From contig CM051026.1 of NCBI GenBank assembly GCA_027627225.1, positions 8,524,925 through 8,588,924 on the forward strand: a stretch of DNA of 64,000 bases. Direction: 5' to 3'. Within the stretch, counting starts at the first letter, position 1. Each line of letters starts with the position of its first letter. The DNA comes from Congeria kusceri. Lineage: Eukaryota; Mollusca; Bivalvia; Myida; Dreissenidae. Below, piece after piece: positions 21,716 to 34,237 of the stretch. The translations under genes and the position numbers were made by a program. The notes below the pieces were generated by a model. It saw only the letters and a list, made by a program, of their open reading frames with translations, was not told the DNA's origin and made no database searches.

Positions 21716-24294
21716 TATTTTTTATTTTTTTTGAACTATTTTGCTGCATTTTCATATTTGCAGACAACACAAGTTTTGCCAGTGAACTGTCTTAGCATAG
21801 AGATGCGTATAGCAACAACACTGCTATTAAATAAATTGACTCCCAATTAAAAGGTGACCAAAGTAAATCGGCTAAGCGGGATAGGCCGAGAGTTCACAAC
21901 AGCATCCGAAGCTTGGAATAGGCTGAAAAATATGTACGCACAGGCACATATTACACCGCGTAGAAATCATTCAACCTTCATCCAAACATTGGTGGATTTT
22001 CCCTAATTACTTGCATCCCTGATGGTAGGAAAGGTAGCGTTACCCAACCTGATACCTTTACACCATCAAGATAGTCTTACTGATAAATGATTCAACAAGT
22101 GGGTGTGACACTTATTATACAGGCTAACGTCTTATCGCTCAACAATTGTTTTAATGATGTGAAACTGAAAGTTACAATTTTCATCAATACTAACTATTCA
22201 AAATCTGGGAAGAATATAAATATTCACGAAATCCACATTTGAAAGCCTTTTTATAATAGAATTTACAATTTGCAACTGTTTAAATAACGAAATAAATAAT
22301 TTAAAAAACATTAATAACCATAAAGTGAAAATAACATTTATATTAATCACTTCTAGGTACACTCATCATAACTTCATTTAGACTGAAACTATCTCACATA
22401 GAAACTGCTTTGGTTTGTACCAAATCACTTTCTATAAACCAGTCATGTCACATTCCTAATCTGGAACATTATCCAAATTTGACTTCAAGGCCAAAACATC
22501 AAGCATTATCTGTGCTTCTCAAGTTTATAACGACAAAACTACTTTTATTTATGCTCGGAGATACATCACAAGTAAACATTTGCTATTTATAGCCATTGAC
22601 CGACTTAAATAATCAATAATCCCTAACGCACAAATGCTGCATGGACGGTGTTCAGGAGGACCAAAAAATATTGATTGATGCTTTTTGTAACATTGTCCGC
22701 ATGCAAAGCATGTACTGTAGATCACCGTTATTTAGAACACCGTTAATCTGAATTCTTTGTTATTTCATTTTTTTTTTGTACTTTAGTTGGATTTACATTC
22801 GTTAGGTCATCAGTTCGCATTTACTTGTAACAGATTCTAAATAAAATATATTGTGCCGTGTACAATAGTCAGAATGTTAGTGGAAATAATAAATAAGGAA
22901 ATATTCACTATTATATATATATATACAGTTTGGCAATTTTTGCCACAATAACGCTAACTAGAAATGTTTAATTCAAATAATCATTATTTTGTAGGGCAAG
23001 CTTTTAAGTTGTGTAGCAATAGCGGCGTTCTCTTATGCTATGAAGCGGGACACAGTTATGTATAAAACAATACGTGAGATAGTTTCAGTCTTAATGAAGT
23101 TGGCTCAAAACAATTAATGAATTGTTTCTCTCTCACTCTCTTTCCAAAAAATCATGAGGGAGTGCGAAATTTCTTTTTTTTTAAATAATTATTTTATTTT
23201 TTTCTCCTACTATTTTCTATTGGCACTATGTAATGGCTTACTAAAACTTAGTAAATAAGTGCAATCTGTTTGAATGTTCATAATTAACAGAAGTGCCTTC
23301 AAATTAATATACCATCAGCATTAAAGTACTCATATTTATAGAATTTAACTTTTCGTAATTCATGTTTTTATGAATGTTAAAAACAGGAATTATTTGCAAT
23401 AAATCACCAATAATTTTTGGAAAGGAAAATCAACACTTGTCAATGCAGCTGGCAGTTTTGTTTGTTTTCAAAAGACTTATATTGACACAGATTTTCTTCA
23501 AAAAATATGGAATGTTAAATATAACACAAGCAAAAGCATCCACGAAACAAAAGTTTAAGTCCACAAATAGACAATATTTGTAACGATTCCCAACCAAACA
23601 TGACTTTTTTTTTCAAAATTTACAAAGTATTTCACAATTTGTGTATATGCGATTTATATAATTATATCTGACAGGAAGAAAGTTACCGGAAATACCGAAA
23701 TCTCTACCGGGTATCTAAAAATGCTGATACGTTTAATTTTAAGCCTCTGTCCATGGGATGTAAATCAATACATCGTAATTTTAGTAAATAGTTCTTATGA
23801 ATGTTTATGGTGTTTATTCGTCCGAAATCCGTTTCTTATTTACGAAAGGCATTGTTCAAAAGCACTTTGTACAAACAAAATATACTGTAATAAACATGTT
23901 GGTTTACCCAAGAGTCATCACCAGTTATCGCATACAGAAAATAGATGATAGCAAGTTACCAAAATGTTAATATTTCACAGATTTGAATAGTTAGTTTTTG
24001 TATTTTGTTAGGTAACATGTCCATAAAAAACACTTTCTGCAGTGTTATTTTTTATTAACATATTTCTGGACTGCTCCTTAAAACCCCAGACGCGATCGTC
24101 AAAAAATAGTTAATTAATTTGTTTTTGGCATTAAATCAAAATCGTTGCGGGCCATTAGAAAACTTTGTGGCGCTGCCTGAGAAACAAATCATTAGTTTTT
24201 TTAGCCTTGTGATGGGTGTACCTAGTAGTGATTAATATACATGTTATTTTTACTTTATGTTCTTAATGTTTTTTTTATTTCACTATTTAAACAG
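21716..24294. other. Non-genic part of copy A
   Basis: 22040-22230 matches copy B (50590-50960). An (AT)n run sits at about 22914-22924. Short frames at 22410-22592, 23374-23583 and 23721-23948 show no domain, splice signals or conservation in copy B. Confidence 0.45.
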
Positions 24295-24407
24295 GTTCTC
24301 TTGCAATTGTATACACACTTCATGGATCAATTACAATTAAGCAAGAACTACAACTTTGTAACATGGGTGACAGCCAGCCCCGATTGATAGCATGTTTGAA
24401 GGTAGGG
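24295..24407 (+). CDS. Candidate internal exon, unrecognised
   Basis: Bounded by an acceptor (CACTATTTAAACAG, ending 24294) and two overlapping donors (AAG|GTAGGG after 24401, GGG|GTAAGT after 24407). The frame whose first full codon is at 24297 is open throughout: SLAIVYTLHG SITIKQELQL, then a CNMGDSQPRLIACLK end. The other two frames have stops. Composition is balanced and unlike the surrounding AT-rich sequence. I do not recognise the protein and found no neighbouring exon that must join it. Continuation into 26075-26947 on the same strand is possible but unproven. Confidence 0.3.
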
Positions 24408-24589
24408 GTAAGTCAATTTTGAAAGTATTGATAGGAAATGAAAATATATGTACTTTTTAATAAAAGTTCAATCCCCATCTTCATGTACTGTTCAACTACA
24501 CATTACCCTCTACAATGAAGACAAGTTTCAAGAAAATCCGTTGGATACTCTAGGAGGAGTTGCATTCAAAATGAATTGTCCCTTTACAT

Positions 24590-25485
24590 TACATACTGGA
24601 AAATAACAAAAGGGCCATAACTTGCAAATGGAGGAGAAAAATTTTAATCCTCATTTATACTCACAACTTCAGGTCCGATCTGGCCCATATTCGACTTCAA
24701 ATGAGACCTTATGGCTATACAAAAACAGTGCAAGTCTCTGTCCTCCACGATGTTTCGTGCTCAGGTGAGCTCAAATGTGGTTGGACGGACAGACGGACAA
24801 ACAGGGTGATTACTATAAGGCATCTGCAACAAATTTGTGGAGCCCTAATTAGTAATAAAAGGTATCTATGTATGAAGTTAAATTACAATAGCTCAATGCG
24901 TTCTCGAGCAATTGAGCAGAAACCCTTTTTCTATTTCTTGTAACGGTGACCTTGACAGTGACCCCATCCACCCCCTATGTAAGCCCAAGCCAGGTCTGGA
25001 TATAAGGTATCTATGGATGAAGTTTCATTAAAATATTTCAATTCGTTCTCAAGTTAGAGAGCTGAAACCAAAAGTTGACTACGCCTGAAAATGAAAAATT
25101 AAAAAAGGGCAATAACTCCAAAATTATTAATTGCATAGTAACGGTTCTTGTGCACAGCACTTCTCCTCAATAAGATCTATCCACCTATGAAGTTTCAAGT
25201 TAATACCTCTTATAGTCTAAGAGTTATGCTTCAGGCAAAAACGAAGTATGAAAAATTAACAAAGGGCAATAACTCCAGAACCATGAAGTGCAGAGTAATG
25301 GTTCTTGTGCATTGCACTTATCCTTAATGAGATCTATCCACCCATGAAGTTTCAAATTAATAGCTGAAACGGTTTTGAAGTTATGAAAGAAAAACATGAA
25401 AAATGTAGACGGACTGACGGACATACAGACAGACAGGGTGATAACTATAGGGCACCCGCAAAAAATTTGCAGGGCCCTAATGACT
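24590..25485 (+). repeat. Composite repeat with GACGGACAGACGG tails
   Basis: Two or three related blocks begin with AGGGCCATAACTTGCAAATG or AGGGCAATAACTCCA and end with GGACGGACAGACGGACAAAC, then AGGGTGATTACTATAAGGCA. A half hairpin GTGCTCAGGTGAGCTC lies at 24757-24772. The GATCTATCCACC/TATGAAGTTTCAA block at 25165-25200 and 25330-25350 is shared with 6580-6640. Confidence 0.7.
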
Positions 25486-26074
25486 TGCTACTGAATTTGG
25501 GGGGCTTATGTGCAAGTGACTCACATGGAATGCATGTGAGCATTTGTTCTATGTCGCATTGACATTACAGTCTATCTCAATATTTGAACAGCTTAATAAG
25601 TTACTGCTAATCTAAGCCTCTAGTCTATGCCTTTTGGTCCGCAAAACGTGTAGTTGTACCAATAGAATGAGGTCCCATGCCATGGCCATATTAGCTAAAG
25701 AAACTTCAGCGAACAGTTTATATAGTACTGACTAGACCTGTTCGCTGAAGCCAACCCCGTTTCGAAAGTCAACCAGAGTATTAACATATTTATGTCGAGC
25801 TATAAATCCATAATTTTGAAAATTCTGGAGGAAATCCCTACATAGACACGTAAGTCAATATTAACTTTTGACTTGTGGCGTGTTTTGAGAATCGAAATAC
25901 CTGAAAATAACTCTGATCAGCACACAGTGTACAATAACACTGCCACTGTTGTTTTACCACATGACTACGAGATTTTCATTCGGATATTTTCTGATCGACC
26001 TTGACATTTTCGCGTGATCAAATAGTAAACATCGTTTTCGTTTTCTGTAATGCATTATTTTTGTTCAATTTCTA
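25486..26074. other. Non-genic; contains a 13-bp perfect hairpin
   Basis: CTTCAGCGAACAG at 25704-25716 and CTGTTCGCTGAAG at 25738-25750 form a perfect 13-bp stem with a 21-base loop. Nothing else is recognised. If the exon at 26075 is real, this stretch holds its promoter, but no clear TATA element is present. Confidence 0.45.
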
Positions 26075-26947
26075 ATGTCTGACCAGCAAACAGATTGTAT
26101 CAATATTGGCGTAAGTGATGTTTAATCTAATAATCTTTTACTAGGTATTAAAATTATAGTGTGTTCACAAAACAATCGACAGTGAATGAAAAAATCCAGG
26201 AAATGTCATTTTTGTTTCAGGCTGTGTTTGACAAAAGTTACAGCACATGTTCTGTTACAAAAAAATAGATAAAAAGTCACATGACCGTGAAATCCCGTGA
26301 GATTCTCAATTGACAAATGTCTTCCCTGTTGCTAATTTCCTCCACATTTTAGTAACAAAACAGTAATAAAGAAGTGTTTGAGACCGTATTTTGTCATAAG
26401 TATACTAACTAGATGTAAAAATTATCCATCTATCCAATAATGCTGCCTATTTGGTTCAGTAGTGCATGTAAAAGCTGTTTTGGGCAGTTTTTATGGTGAC
26501 TTGCTGGTAGACTTAACTTTGGGCGTTGCTCCATAACTTTTATGTTGCGCACAGTCAACATAAATTGTTAAAGCAACATTTTAAGTTATGGAAGCCAGAA
26601 CTATGGCCATAAAAGATATATTGATGCACAGGTATTTATAACAATGATTTTTTAATGTTCCATAAGTATATACACTTTAATAAGATCATTTTAGTGAATA
26701 TGCATATGGAACGCTTAAAAATCATTGTTACAAGTACCTGTCTATTGATGTAACTGAAGTAAACTTTAAATTGTGTTAATTACAAAGATCCATCATCATT
26801 AGAGAAATACCATTACTATTGCAAGACAAGCTTACTCCGTGTGGATCTTAAGATGACCGGCAGTATTAAATCAATCAACATACTTGGTGAGGAAACTTGG
26901 AACAACGCATTGAAAATGGCACAACTTTTAACGAGGGAGCTAACCTT
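26075..26947 (+). CDS. Candidate first two exons of an unrecognised gene
   Basis: Exon 1 would run from ATG 26075 to 26110 (MSDQQTDCINIG) and ends at a strong C|GTAAGT donor in phase 0. A second open segment, 26826-26947, follows a weak acceptor (TATTGCAAG) and ends at CTT|GTAAGT. It joins in phase and reads TSLLRVDLKM TGSIKSINIL GEETWNNALK before ending in an AQLLTREL segment. An internal ATG at 26853 could instead be a start. The second segment is conserved at DNA level in copy B (51410-51510), but there an extra base shifts the frame. The intron would contain the palindromic MITE at 26620-26751. Function unknown; this is splice inference only. Confidence 0.25.
26620..26751. mobile_element. 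Palindromic MITE, ~45-bp arms
   Basis: The left arm (CAGGTATTTATAACAATGAT and on to TTAATGTTCCATA) is mirrored by TATGGAACGCTTAAAAATCA and TTGTTACAAGTACCTGTCTA. About 45 bp pair with few mismatches around a ~40-bp centre. TTGATG occurs at both outer edges. Confidence 0.65.
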
Positions 26948-27119
26948 GTAAGTTTGAATTAGGTTACACAACACCATTCAGCACAAATATGTGTAGTGCC
27001 AATATCTTGATTGTTTTCTGAAGCATTTATCGTTCCTCACATTCATTGTGCTCCCCTACCATGGATGAACTCCCCAGGAACGATTGATCTAATCTGTTTT
27101 GACATATGTCATGTTAAAT

Positions 27120-28060
27120 TTGATCTCAACTGGCAATATTAATCTCCTCTGTAATTATTTATTTCATTAGTTATGATTGATTTCGTCTGTTATGACTGCA
27201 TGACTTCTTTTTGTAGGACTGATAGCAGCTGTTATGATCGATCTCCCCTATAGTAACTGGTCTAGCCTGTAATAATTTATATACCCTGTTATCTCCTATA
27301 ATATGATTGATCTCACCTGGTATGAATGATCTCCTTATGTAATGATTGATCTCACATGTTATGATTGATCTCACCTGCTATGATTGATCTCACCTGTTAC
27401 AATTAATCACACCTGTTACGATTGATCTCCCATTTTATCCCCTGCTGTGATTTATCTACCCCGTTATGACTGATCTCCCGTTTTGAATGTTCTCCTCCGA
27501 TATGATTGATATCCCTGTTATGACTGATCTACCCTGTTATAACTGATATCCCTTGTTATGATTGACCTCTATTATGATTGATCTCCCATGTTACGATTGA
27601 TTTCCCCTGTTGTGACTTATCTATCATGTTATGACTGATCTCCCTTGTTATGGTTGATCTCCTCCGTTATGATTGATCTCGCATGCTATGAATGATCTCC
27701 CTGTCATGACTGATCTCCCCTGTTATGATTGATCTGCCCTGTTATGACTGATCTCCCTTGTTATGGTTTCCTCCTGCTCAGTTATGATTGATCTCCTTCG
27801 TTATGATTGATATCCCTGTTAAGACTGATCTCCCCTGTTATTACTGATCTCCTCTGTTATGGTTGATCTCCTCCTCTGTTATTATTGATCTCCTCCGTTA
27901 TGATTGATATCCCTGTTATGACTGATCTCCCCTGTTATTACTGATCTCCTCTGTTATGGTTGATCTCCTCCTCTGTTATTATTGATCTCCTCCGTTATGA
28001 TTGATATCCCTGTTATGACTGATCTCCCCTGCTATGACTATCTCTCCTGGTATTATTGAT
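27120..28060 (+). repeat. ~19-bp minisatellite, GTTATGATTGATCTCCCCT
   Basis: About 45-50 degenerate copies with frequent length variants. A higher-order duplication of 97 bp is visible (27841 and 27938 start identical stretches). In copy B the same array is short (about 51655-51810), so it has grown in copy A. Confidence 0.85.
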
Positions 28061-28928
28061 CTTCCAGTTTACTTCTGATTGTTGTTATGATTTACATTCC
28101 CTGTTACTATTGACAAGTCCTATTCTTGCGACTTCTCCCCTGATACATGTACAGCTGTATTGACATATCATACCACTATGCTGATATCGGCCTGATACAA
28201 AGGTGCCTGATATATTGTTTTATATCAGGTCACTGGCGTTTAAATGGTCAATGCTTATAGGTACATCATATTATTTGAAATCAACTAAAAAGTCAACAGT
28301 TTCAGCAAAAGTGAATCAGATTCAACAAAACAAACAATTGATACCAAGAATGTATATATTTTATTATTTTTAATCGTCATAAATCACAAAAACTTTATTT
28401 TTTAAATATTCACATAAACCCGCACTTTGGTAGTGATATGGAACACAATAAATTATCCATACAAATTTATTTAAATACATTCATAATAAATGCACTAAAA
28501 GTCACTACCAAGCATCAGTTTATGTTGAACCAAAAACTTTATAACCAAAAATTGAATATACTATAGTCAAATAATGTCAATATTGGAAATGTCAATTTCA
28601 ATACACAACTCCAAAATGGCATTTCCAAACAATTTGGCGTTGCGTGTTCTCCGATGAAATTGTTTGTTACAATCTATTTCAGTTCACATTTTCAGTATTT
28701 TATGAATGAACATGCGTGTAATCTATTTATTCGTAGTGAAAACAGTTCACTTATCATTACGAAATGTTAATAATGAGGTATTATCTTGTCAACTTTCAGA
28801 AATCCATAACTACATGTATGGTTAACGTGTAAAAGTCGGCTCAGCAATATCAGCGCTGCTCTTAGTTTTTAAATATATAAAAATCAGCTCGTTTGGTGAT
28901 ATTTTACGAAAAATGTGGTATGATGAAT
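28061..28928. other. Non-genic part of copy A
   Basis: 28061-28170 matches copy B. The rest, AT-rich, has no match in the second copy and no recognisable feature, so it may be an old insertion. Confidence 0.4.
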
Positions 28929-29069
28929 AGAATAACAGGTTACTGCCTGGTCTTGTGTAATAAATCAGGTTCGGCATGAATAAAATAATGGCTCGACAAG
29001 CCTCGCCGTAATTTTATTCTAAGCCTCACCTGATATATTACACAAGACCAGGCAGTAACCTGTTATTCT
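28929..29069. mobile_element. Near-perfect palindromic element, 141 bp
   Basis: AGAATAACAGGTTACTGCCT, continuing GGTCTTGTGTAAT, is mirrored exactly at 29037-29069. Pairing continues inward with partial matches (AATCAGGT/ACCTGATA, AATAAAATAATGGC/GCCGTAATTTTATT). As RNA it would fold into one long hairpin. No counterpart was seen in copy B. Typical of a fold-back MITE. Confidence 0.7.
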
Positions 29070-29110
29070 CTATATATCTCCTGCGAAATGGTCGGTCGTA
29101 TTTTTCCACT

Positions 29111-30117
29111 TATGAAGACTAAAGCTTGATCTTATATAATCATTGCAGAATCATACAAACACGCCTTGTGAAACCTAAAGCTTGATCTTATATAATCATT
29201 GCAGAATCCTGCAAACACGCCTTGTGAAGCCTAAAGCTTGATCTTATATAATCATTGCAGAATCATACAAACACGCCTTATGAAGCCTAAAGCTTGACCT
29301 TACATAATCATTGCAGAATCATACACACACGCCTTATGAAGCCTAAAGCTTGATCTTATATAATCATTGCAGAATCATACACACACGCCTTATGAAGCCT
29401 AAAGCTTGATCTTATATAATCATTGCAGAATCATACAAACACGCCTTGTGAAGCCTAAAGCTTGATCTTATATAATCATTGCAGAATCATACAAACACGC
29501 CTTGTGAAGCCTAAAGCTTGATCTTATATAATCATTGCAGAATCATACAAACACGCCTTATGAAGCCTAAAGCTTGACCTTACATAATCATTGCAGAATC
29601 ATACACACACGCCTTATGAAGCCTAAAGCTTGATCTTATATAATCATTGCAGAATCATACACACACGCCTTATGAAGCCTAAAGCTTGATCTTATATAAT
29701 CATTGCAGAATCATACAAACACGCCTTGTGAAGCCTAAAGCTTGATCTTATATAATCATTGCAGAATCATACAAACACGCCTTGTGAAGCCTAAAGCTTG
29801 ATCTTATATTATCATTACAGAATCATACAAACACGCCTTGTGAAGCCTATAGCTTGATCTTATATAATCATTGCAGAATAAAACAAACACGCCTTGTGAA
29901 GCCTAAAGCTTGATCTTATATAATCATTGCAGAATCCTACAAACACGCCTTGTGAAGCCTAAAGCTTGATCTTATATAATCATTGCAGAATCCTACAAAC
30001 ACGCCTTGTGAAGCCAAAAGCTTGATCTTATATAATCATTGCAGAATCCTACAAACACGCCTTGTGAAGCCTAAAGCTTGATCTTATATAATCATTGCAG
30101 AATCATACAAACACGCG
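29111..30117 (+). repeat. 56-bp satellite, about 18 units
   Basis: The unit holds GAAGCCTAAAGCTTGATCTT, ATATAATCATTGCAGAATCA and ACAAACACGCC. Units are over 90% alike. A five-unit higher-order repeat (280 bp) is shown by the variant AGCTTGACCTTACATAATC at 29291 and again at 29571, each followed by ACACACACGCC variants. Copy B has exactly one diverged unit (51957-52017) between the same flanks. Confidence 0.92.
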
Positions 30118-31150
30118 ATACATTTCCAACATTCACACATGTACAGTATATTTTTAAATTCATTGATGCAATAAATTATAATGTGTTATATATTTGTTTA
30201 CCTCATTCAGATTATTTTCAATGTAAAAACGTGTTCATGTAACTGTAAACGTCTACATTAAAGTACACAACTAATGAACGAAATGATTATCCAGTGTAGA
30301 ATAGCTGTTATTCTTTGCAAAATGCTGTGAATGACATTTAAGAAAGGTATGAAAGACACACATTCCGTAGAGTTATTAGAATACGATTTCGTCTCGAAGT
30401 TTAAGTCTGACAACATTGTTTGTGTGACTCTGTAAAACAATTCAGATGTTGCTGCAAAAAGACCAACTACACGTTCATTATCACTCTAACTTGATAATGA
30501 AACGGTTTACAGTTTAATAGTTCCAAGTAAGAGTTTCTTCAGAATAAACTCACATTTCAAATGTGCGTGTCTAATCTACATAAATAACTTCCTAAGTTGT
30601 TGGCTTAGTTGGTCATCAAAGTTTTCATCACCCCAATACTTTCTGTCAACTAAGTTCGTTAATGTTGTTGAGCTGACCATAACTACCAAGTTACCTCCCT
30701 TTAAACTGCCATAAGATGCGACTTAAAAGTAAACCTACTTCAATGCCAAAATCGTGTATTATTTACAAACAAAAAGTATCACGATTTCCTCGTGCTTTGC
30801 TTATATGCGTGTGAACGGTCCCCCATTATACATGTGTCAGCTGGCAAGAAGTACAACTATGCACGAAGAAATCACCCGAAATAATAATAATGCATAAAGT
30901 TGTAAACAATAATGCATAAAGTTGTAAACAGACAAACAGGTTAACAAACAGTAAGCACTCAGAGAGCTCAGACCTCTGCCACCCAAGTAAACAATTTAAA
31001 ATTTCCAGTGATGTAGCATGTTACTCCCCTTGCATGCATATCTCCCATGAACTAAGAACCTTTAAAAGATACTGGCCAATATCCAGCCTTCCCATAAAAG
31101 TTTGCAAAAATCTGTTCATAACTTTTTTAATAAAGTTGCTTGCAGATGAC
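30118..31150. other. Non-genic
   Basis: 30118-30490 matches copy B (52018-52450). A short direct repeat ATAATGCATAAAGTTGTAAA occurs near 30888 and 30909. No gene is recognised. Confidence 0.45.
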
Positions 31151-31154
31151 GAAT

Positions 31155-32430
31155 AATAAAACAAGAGGGCCATGATGGCCCAAAGCGATTACCTGAGAAC
31201 TGGTACAAATGAAGACCATACTGTTGTGACAGGTCTGACATTTAAGGTATCTGAACAATACGCAGAGGGGGATAGGATCAATTTTGATTTAAAACATCGG
31301 TTAGTGCAATGGGCTTACTAAAGTACAAAGTGGGTAGTGGATGTGCGTTTGTTTTGCTAATGGTTCTCTAATCATTTTTCTCGATATTCTTACCAGACCC
31401 TTTTTCATTAAGTCATTGACAATCCAGAATATGCAGACACAGTAGATTTTGATGCCTTTTTCGCAAACAGTTTTGGAGAATTAATTGCAATGCAATAATT
31501 GCGATGGCTGTGCTATAAGGTAAAGTTTTGCATTTTATTTGAAAATTTCCTTATCATCGATGATGATAAATGATGTTAAAATGCAGGCTCTGAAGACATC
31601 AATGTTGCATGTACAAATAACTGCATGCACGTCTTGCAACTGTTGGAAGTCAAATTTTATCAAACTGTGTAAGTTTGGTCAACATTGAATCAAAAATCAT
31701 GTGTGCAAGCCATTCATAGATAACTTGTTGATGTTTTTCTCCAAACACAAGGGGCAATAACTCTGGTGTTTCTGGCCCAATCATGCTTTTATTCGACTTC
31801 ACCTGCAGTGTTACTTTCATAGACAAACCGTACACGATTGGTGAAGATTTGATGAAAAATGAAGTCTCTATCCTGAATAATGTCCATTTCTGCATTTTTT
31901 TTCCCCAACAAAGGGCAATAACTCTGGTGTTTCTGGTCAGATCTTGCTTATATTCGACTTCACCTTTAATCTTATGGTCATAGACAAACTGTGCAAGATT
32001 GGTGAAGATTGGATGAAAAATGAAGTTTTATCCTGAATAATGTCCATTTTTGCATATTTTTTTCACAAACAAAACTGGAATCTCATGGTAATAGATAAAC
32101 TGTGCAAGATTAATGAAGATTTGATGAAAAATGAAGTCTCTATCCTGAATAATGTCCATGTTTGTATACTTTTTTAATAAACATAGGGCAATAACTCTGG
32201 TATTTGAAACACGATCTGGCCCATTTTTGGCATCTGCTGAGATCTGATGGTCATACACATACTGCGAAAGTTTGGTTAAGATTGGATGGAAAATAAAGTC
32301 TAAACATTGGAAAAGGGCATTTTTGCATAAAAAAGGGGCAACCTGGTGTTAATAGTATGATCTGACCCAATAACAATCCCATCTGAGATTTTATAGTCAT
32401 ACACAAACTGTACACATTAGGTCAATATTG
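31155..32430 (+). repeat. ~150-160 bp tandem repeat, four to five units, with head
   Basis: The head AAACAAGAGGGCCATGATGG precedes units carrying GGGCAATAACTCTGGTGTTT (about 31751, 31913; diverged at 32187 and 32334) and AATGAAGTCTCTATCCTGAA blocks. Frames across the units are repeat artefacts. Same head-core plan as other arrays in the window. Confidence 0.75.
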
Positions 32431-34235
32431 GATATAAAATATAGTCTTTATCGCGATATCGGTCCACAATGTTGTTTTTATGAATTCTGTTGTCAAAGCA
32501 ACTTCTTTTGACTTCAATTGACAAAACTCCCACTTTTGTTTATTTAAGGTTCATTTTCTAGTGTTAAAAAACTTCTTAGTTGCTTGGTGAAAATCGTAGA
32601 TCAGGAACTGTGACATGCTTATTCCACATTTGATTATTGCTCTTTTTTAACATTCTATATTAAGCAGCTCATAGTCTGTTGGTAATACAATGTTTCACTT
32701 TCTTCAAATGCCCATTTGTATTTCTAAAAATAGCTCTGAAACTGAGGACCTTCGTGCACGTGGGACAAATGATGTGGGTTTTGAGTAGCGAGACATTTGT
32801 GCTCTTAATATGCAGTTTTTTCCTCATTTTATTGTATGTAATATAAATGGCTTATGGTTATTTTTATGCTGAACATGCTCACATTGGACATAATATTAAA
32901 ACACTATAATTTATTTTTATCATGGACACTATGTGGGACCTCAAAGTTGCGCATGCACAGTATGAAATAGATTCTCCACATGCAGTTTGTTTGCATTTAG
33001 GGGTTATGTACAAAATAATTGGATTAAATATTCATTTATTTACAAATTAAGATGAAAACTCGTCAGCGTTGTTAAAGGGAATGTATCTTATTGATCAGGA
33101 TCGACAAAATAGAAATCGCAGCATTTTTTTTTTTCAAACGCGTGAATTTCAGGTTTTGGAGGAAAAAGTAGCGCGTTATAAATGCATTTTTGGGGAAAAA
33201 TAAACATTATAAATGATAATTTCACATTTGAACCTAATATATTCAAGCAAAACTGGACAAGGCTGTACATTAATAAATCATTATTGATAAAAAAACAAAC
33301 GATGGTCAATTTCACCATACAAAACTGACAAAACACCATCATGAAAGCAGGGCCTTTCCCTTAAAGACGTTAGAATAAGACTTCCAACATAGAATAAACT
33401 ATTTTATTACACCAATGTTACAATGCAGTTTTCCATATGTAATTAATTTTTTGGCAGATTTAATCATTAATTAGTGCAATAAGACACCTACTGTACATAT
33501 ATAACTGCAGCAGTAAAACTGATCTTACCACCAAACTGGATACTTATAAGCTATAGGCAATTACACAATTTTCACAAACCAATATAACGGTGTCCATGAG
33601 TACATAAAGAGTTTATAAATACAGTTCTGTAACAGGGATGATCAAAAACACAATCAGTTTCAATGAAGAAGTCCTGGAAAAGGCAAATTATACCAATTAA
33701 ATCATGACATAATATCACAAACATACTTAAAGTTGAACAATATGCGTATGAAATGGCTGCCTTTAATTTCACATATTTAGACAATACAGTGTTTTTACAT
33801 AATTTACGCCTATAAAAGACTACTTCACAATATTAAATATTATGTAACCTAATGTTTTTGGATTCAACTGCTTTGAGTTGTTTCCTTTGATAGAACCTCC
33901 AATTGTGCGACATGGTATGTTTATTTCTTAAGACGTAAACTGTCCCCCACTGTGTGGTTAAAACCAAGTGCAAACTCGTCAAAATATTTGATCCAATCGA
34001 TCGCTTTTACGGAGATGTACGAAAACTAATCTTTCATTATTAGCTTTTATCGTCCATTCTATACATAGAGTATGACGTCACTGCTTTCGTCTAACCTCTA
34101 TACTAGGAACTGATAACTATCCATATTTGGCTAAATGGTACATACACTGAGATATAGTCGCGGATGACTGAAATAATTTCCTAACAAGGACAATTTCCAT
34201 ATATTCTTATTAAAACTTTGTTTAACCATGATGAC
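32431..34235. other. Non-genic AT-rich stretch
   Basis: No ORF with a domain, no tRNA and no clear repeat. Frames at 33088-33342 and 33572-33784 on the minus strand look like chance. Confidence 0.45.
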
Positions 34236-34237
34236 TA

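Larger units (their letters stand above)
17592..30500 (+). repeat. Segmental duplication, copy A
   Basis: Collinear matches in the same orientation join this region to 47226-52450. The pairs are 17592-18165 with 47226-47720, 18590-19540 with 49385-50370, 22040-22230 with 50590-50960, 26826-27190 with 51390-51740, 28050-28170 with 51800-51930, and 29100 plus 30110-30490 with 51957-52450. Copy A is about 12.9 kb and copy B about 5.2 kb. The difference is explained by insertions (18169, 20320, 24590) and by minisatellite growth at 27120 and 29111. Divergence is substantial, so the duplication is not recent. Confidence 0.75.

Noticed and set aside
29111..30117. Regular 56-bp repeats as a CRISPR array
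   Set aside because: Units are contiguous with no variable spacers, and the context is eukaryotic; it is a satellite.
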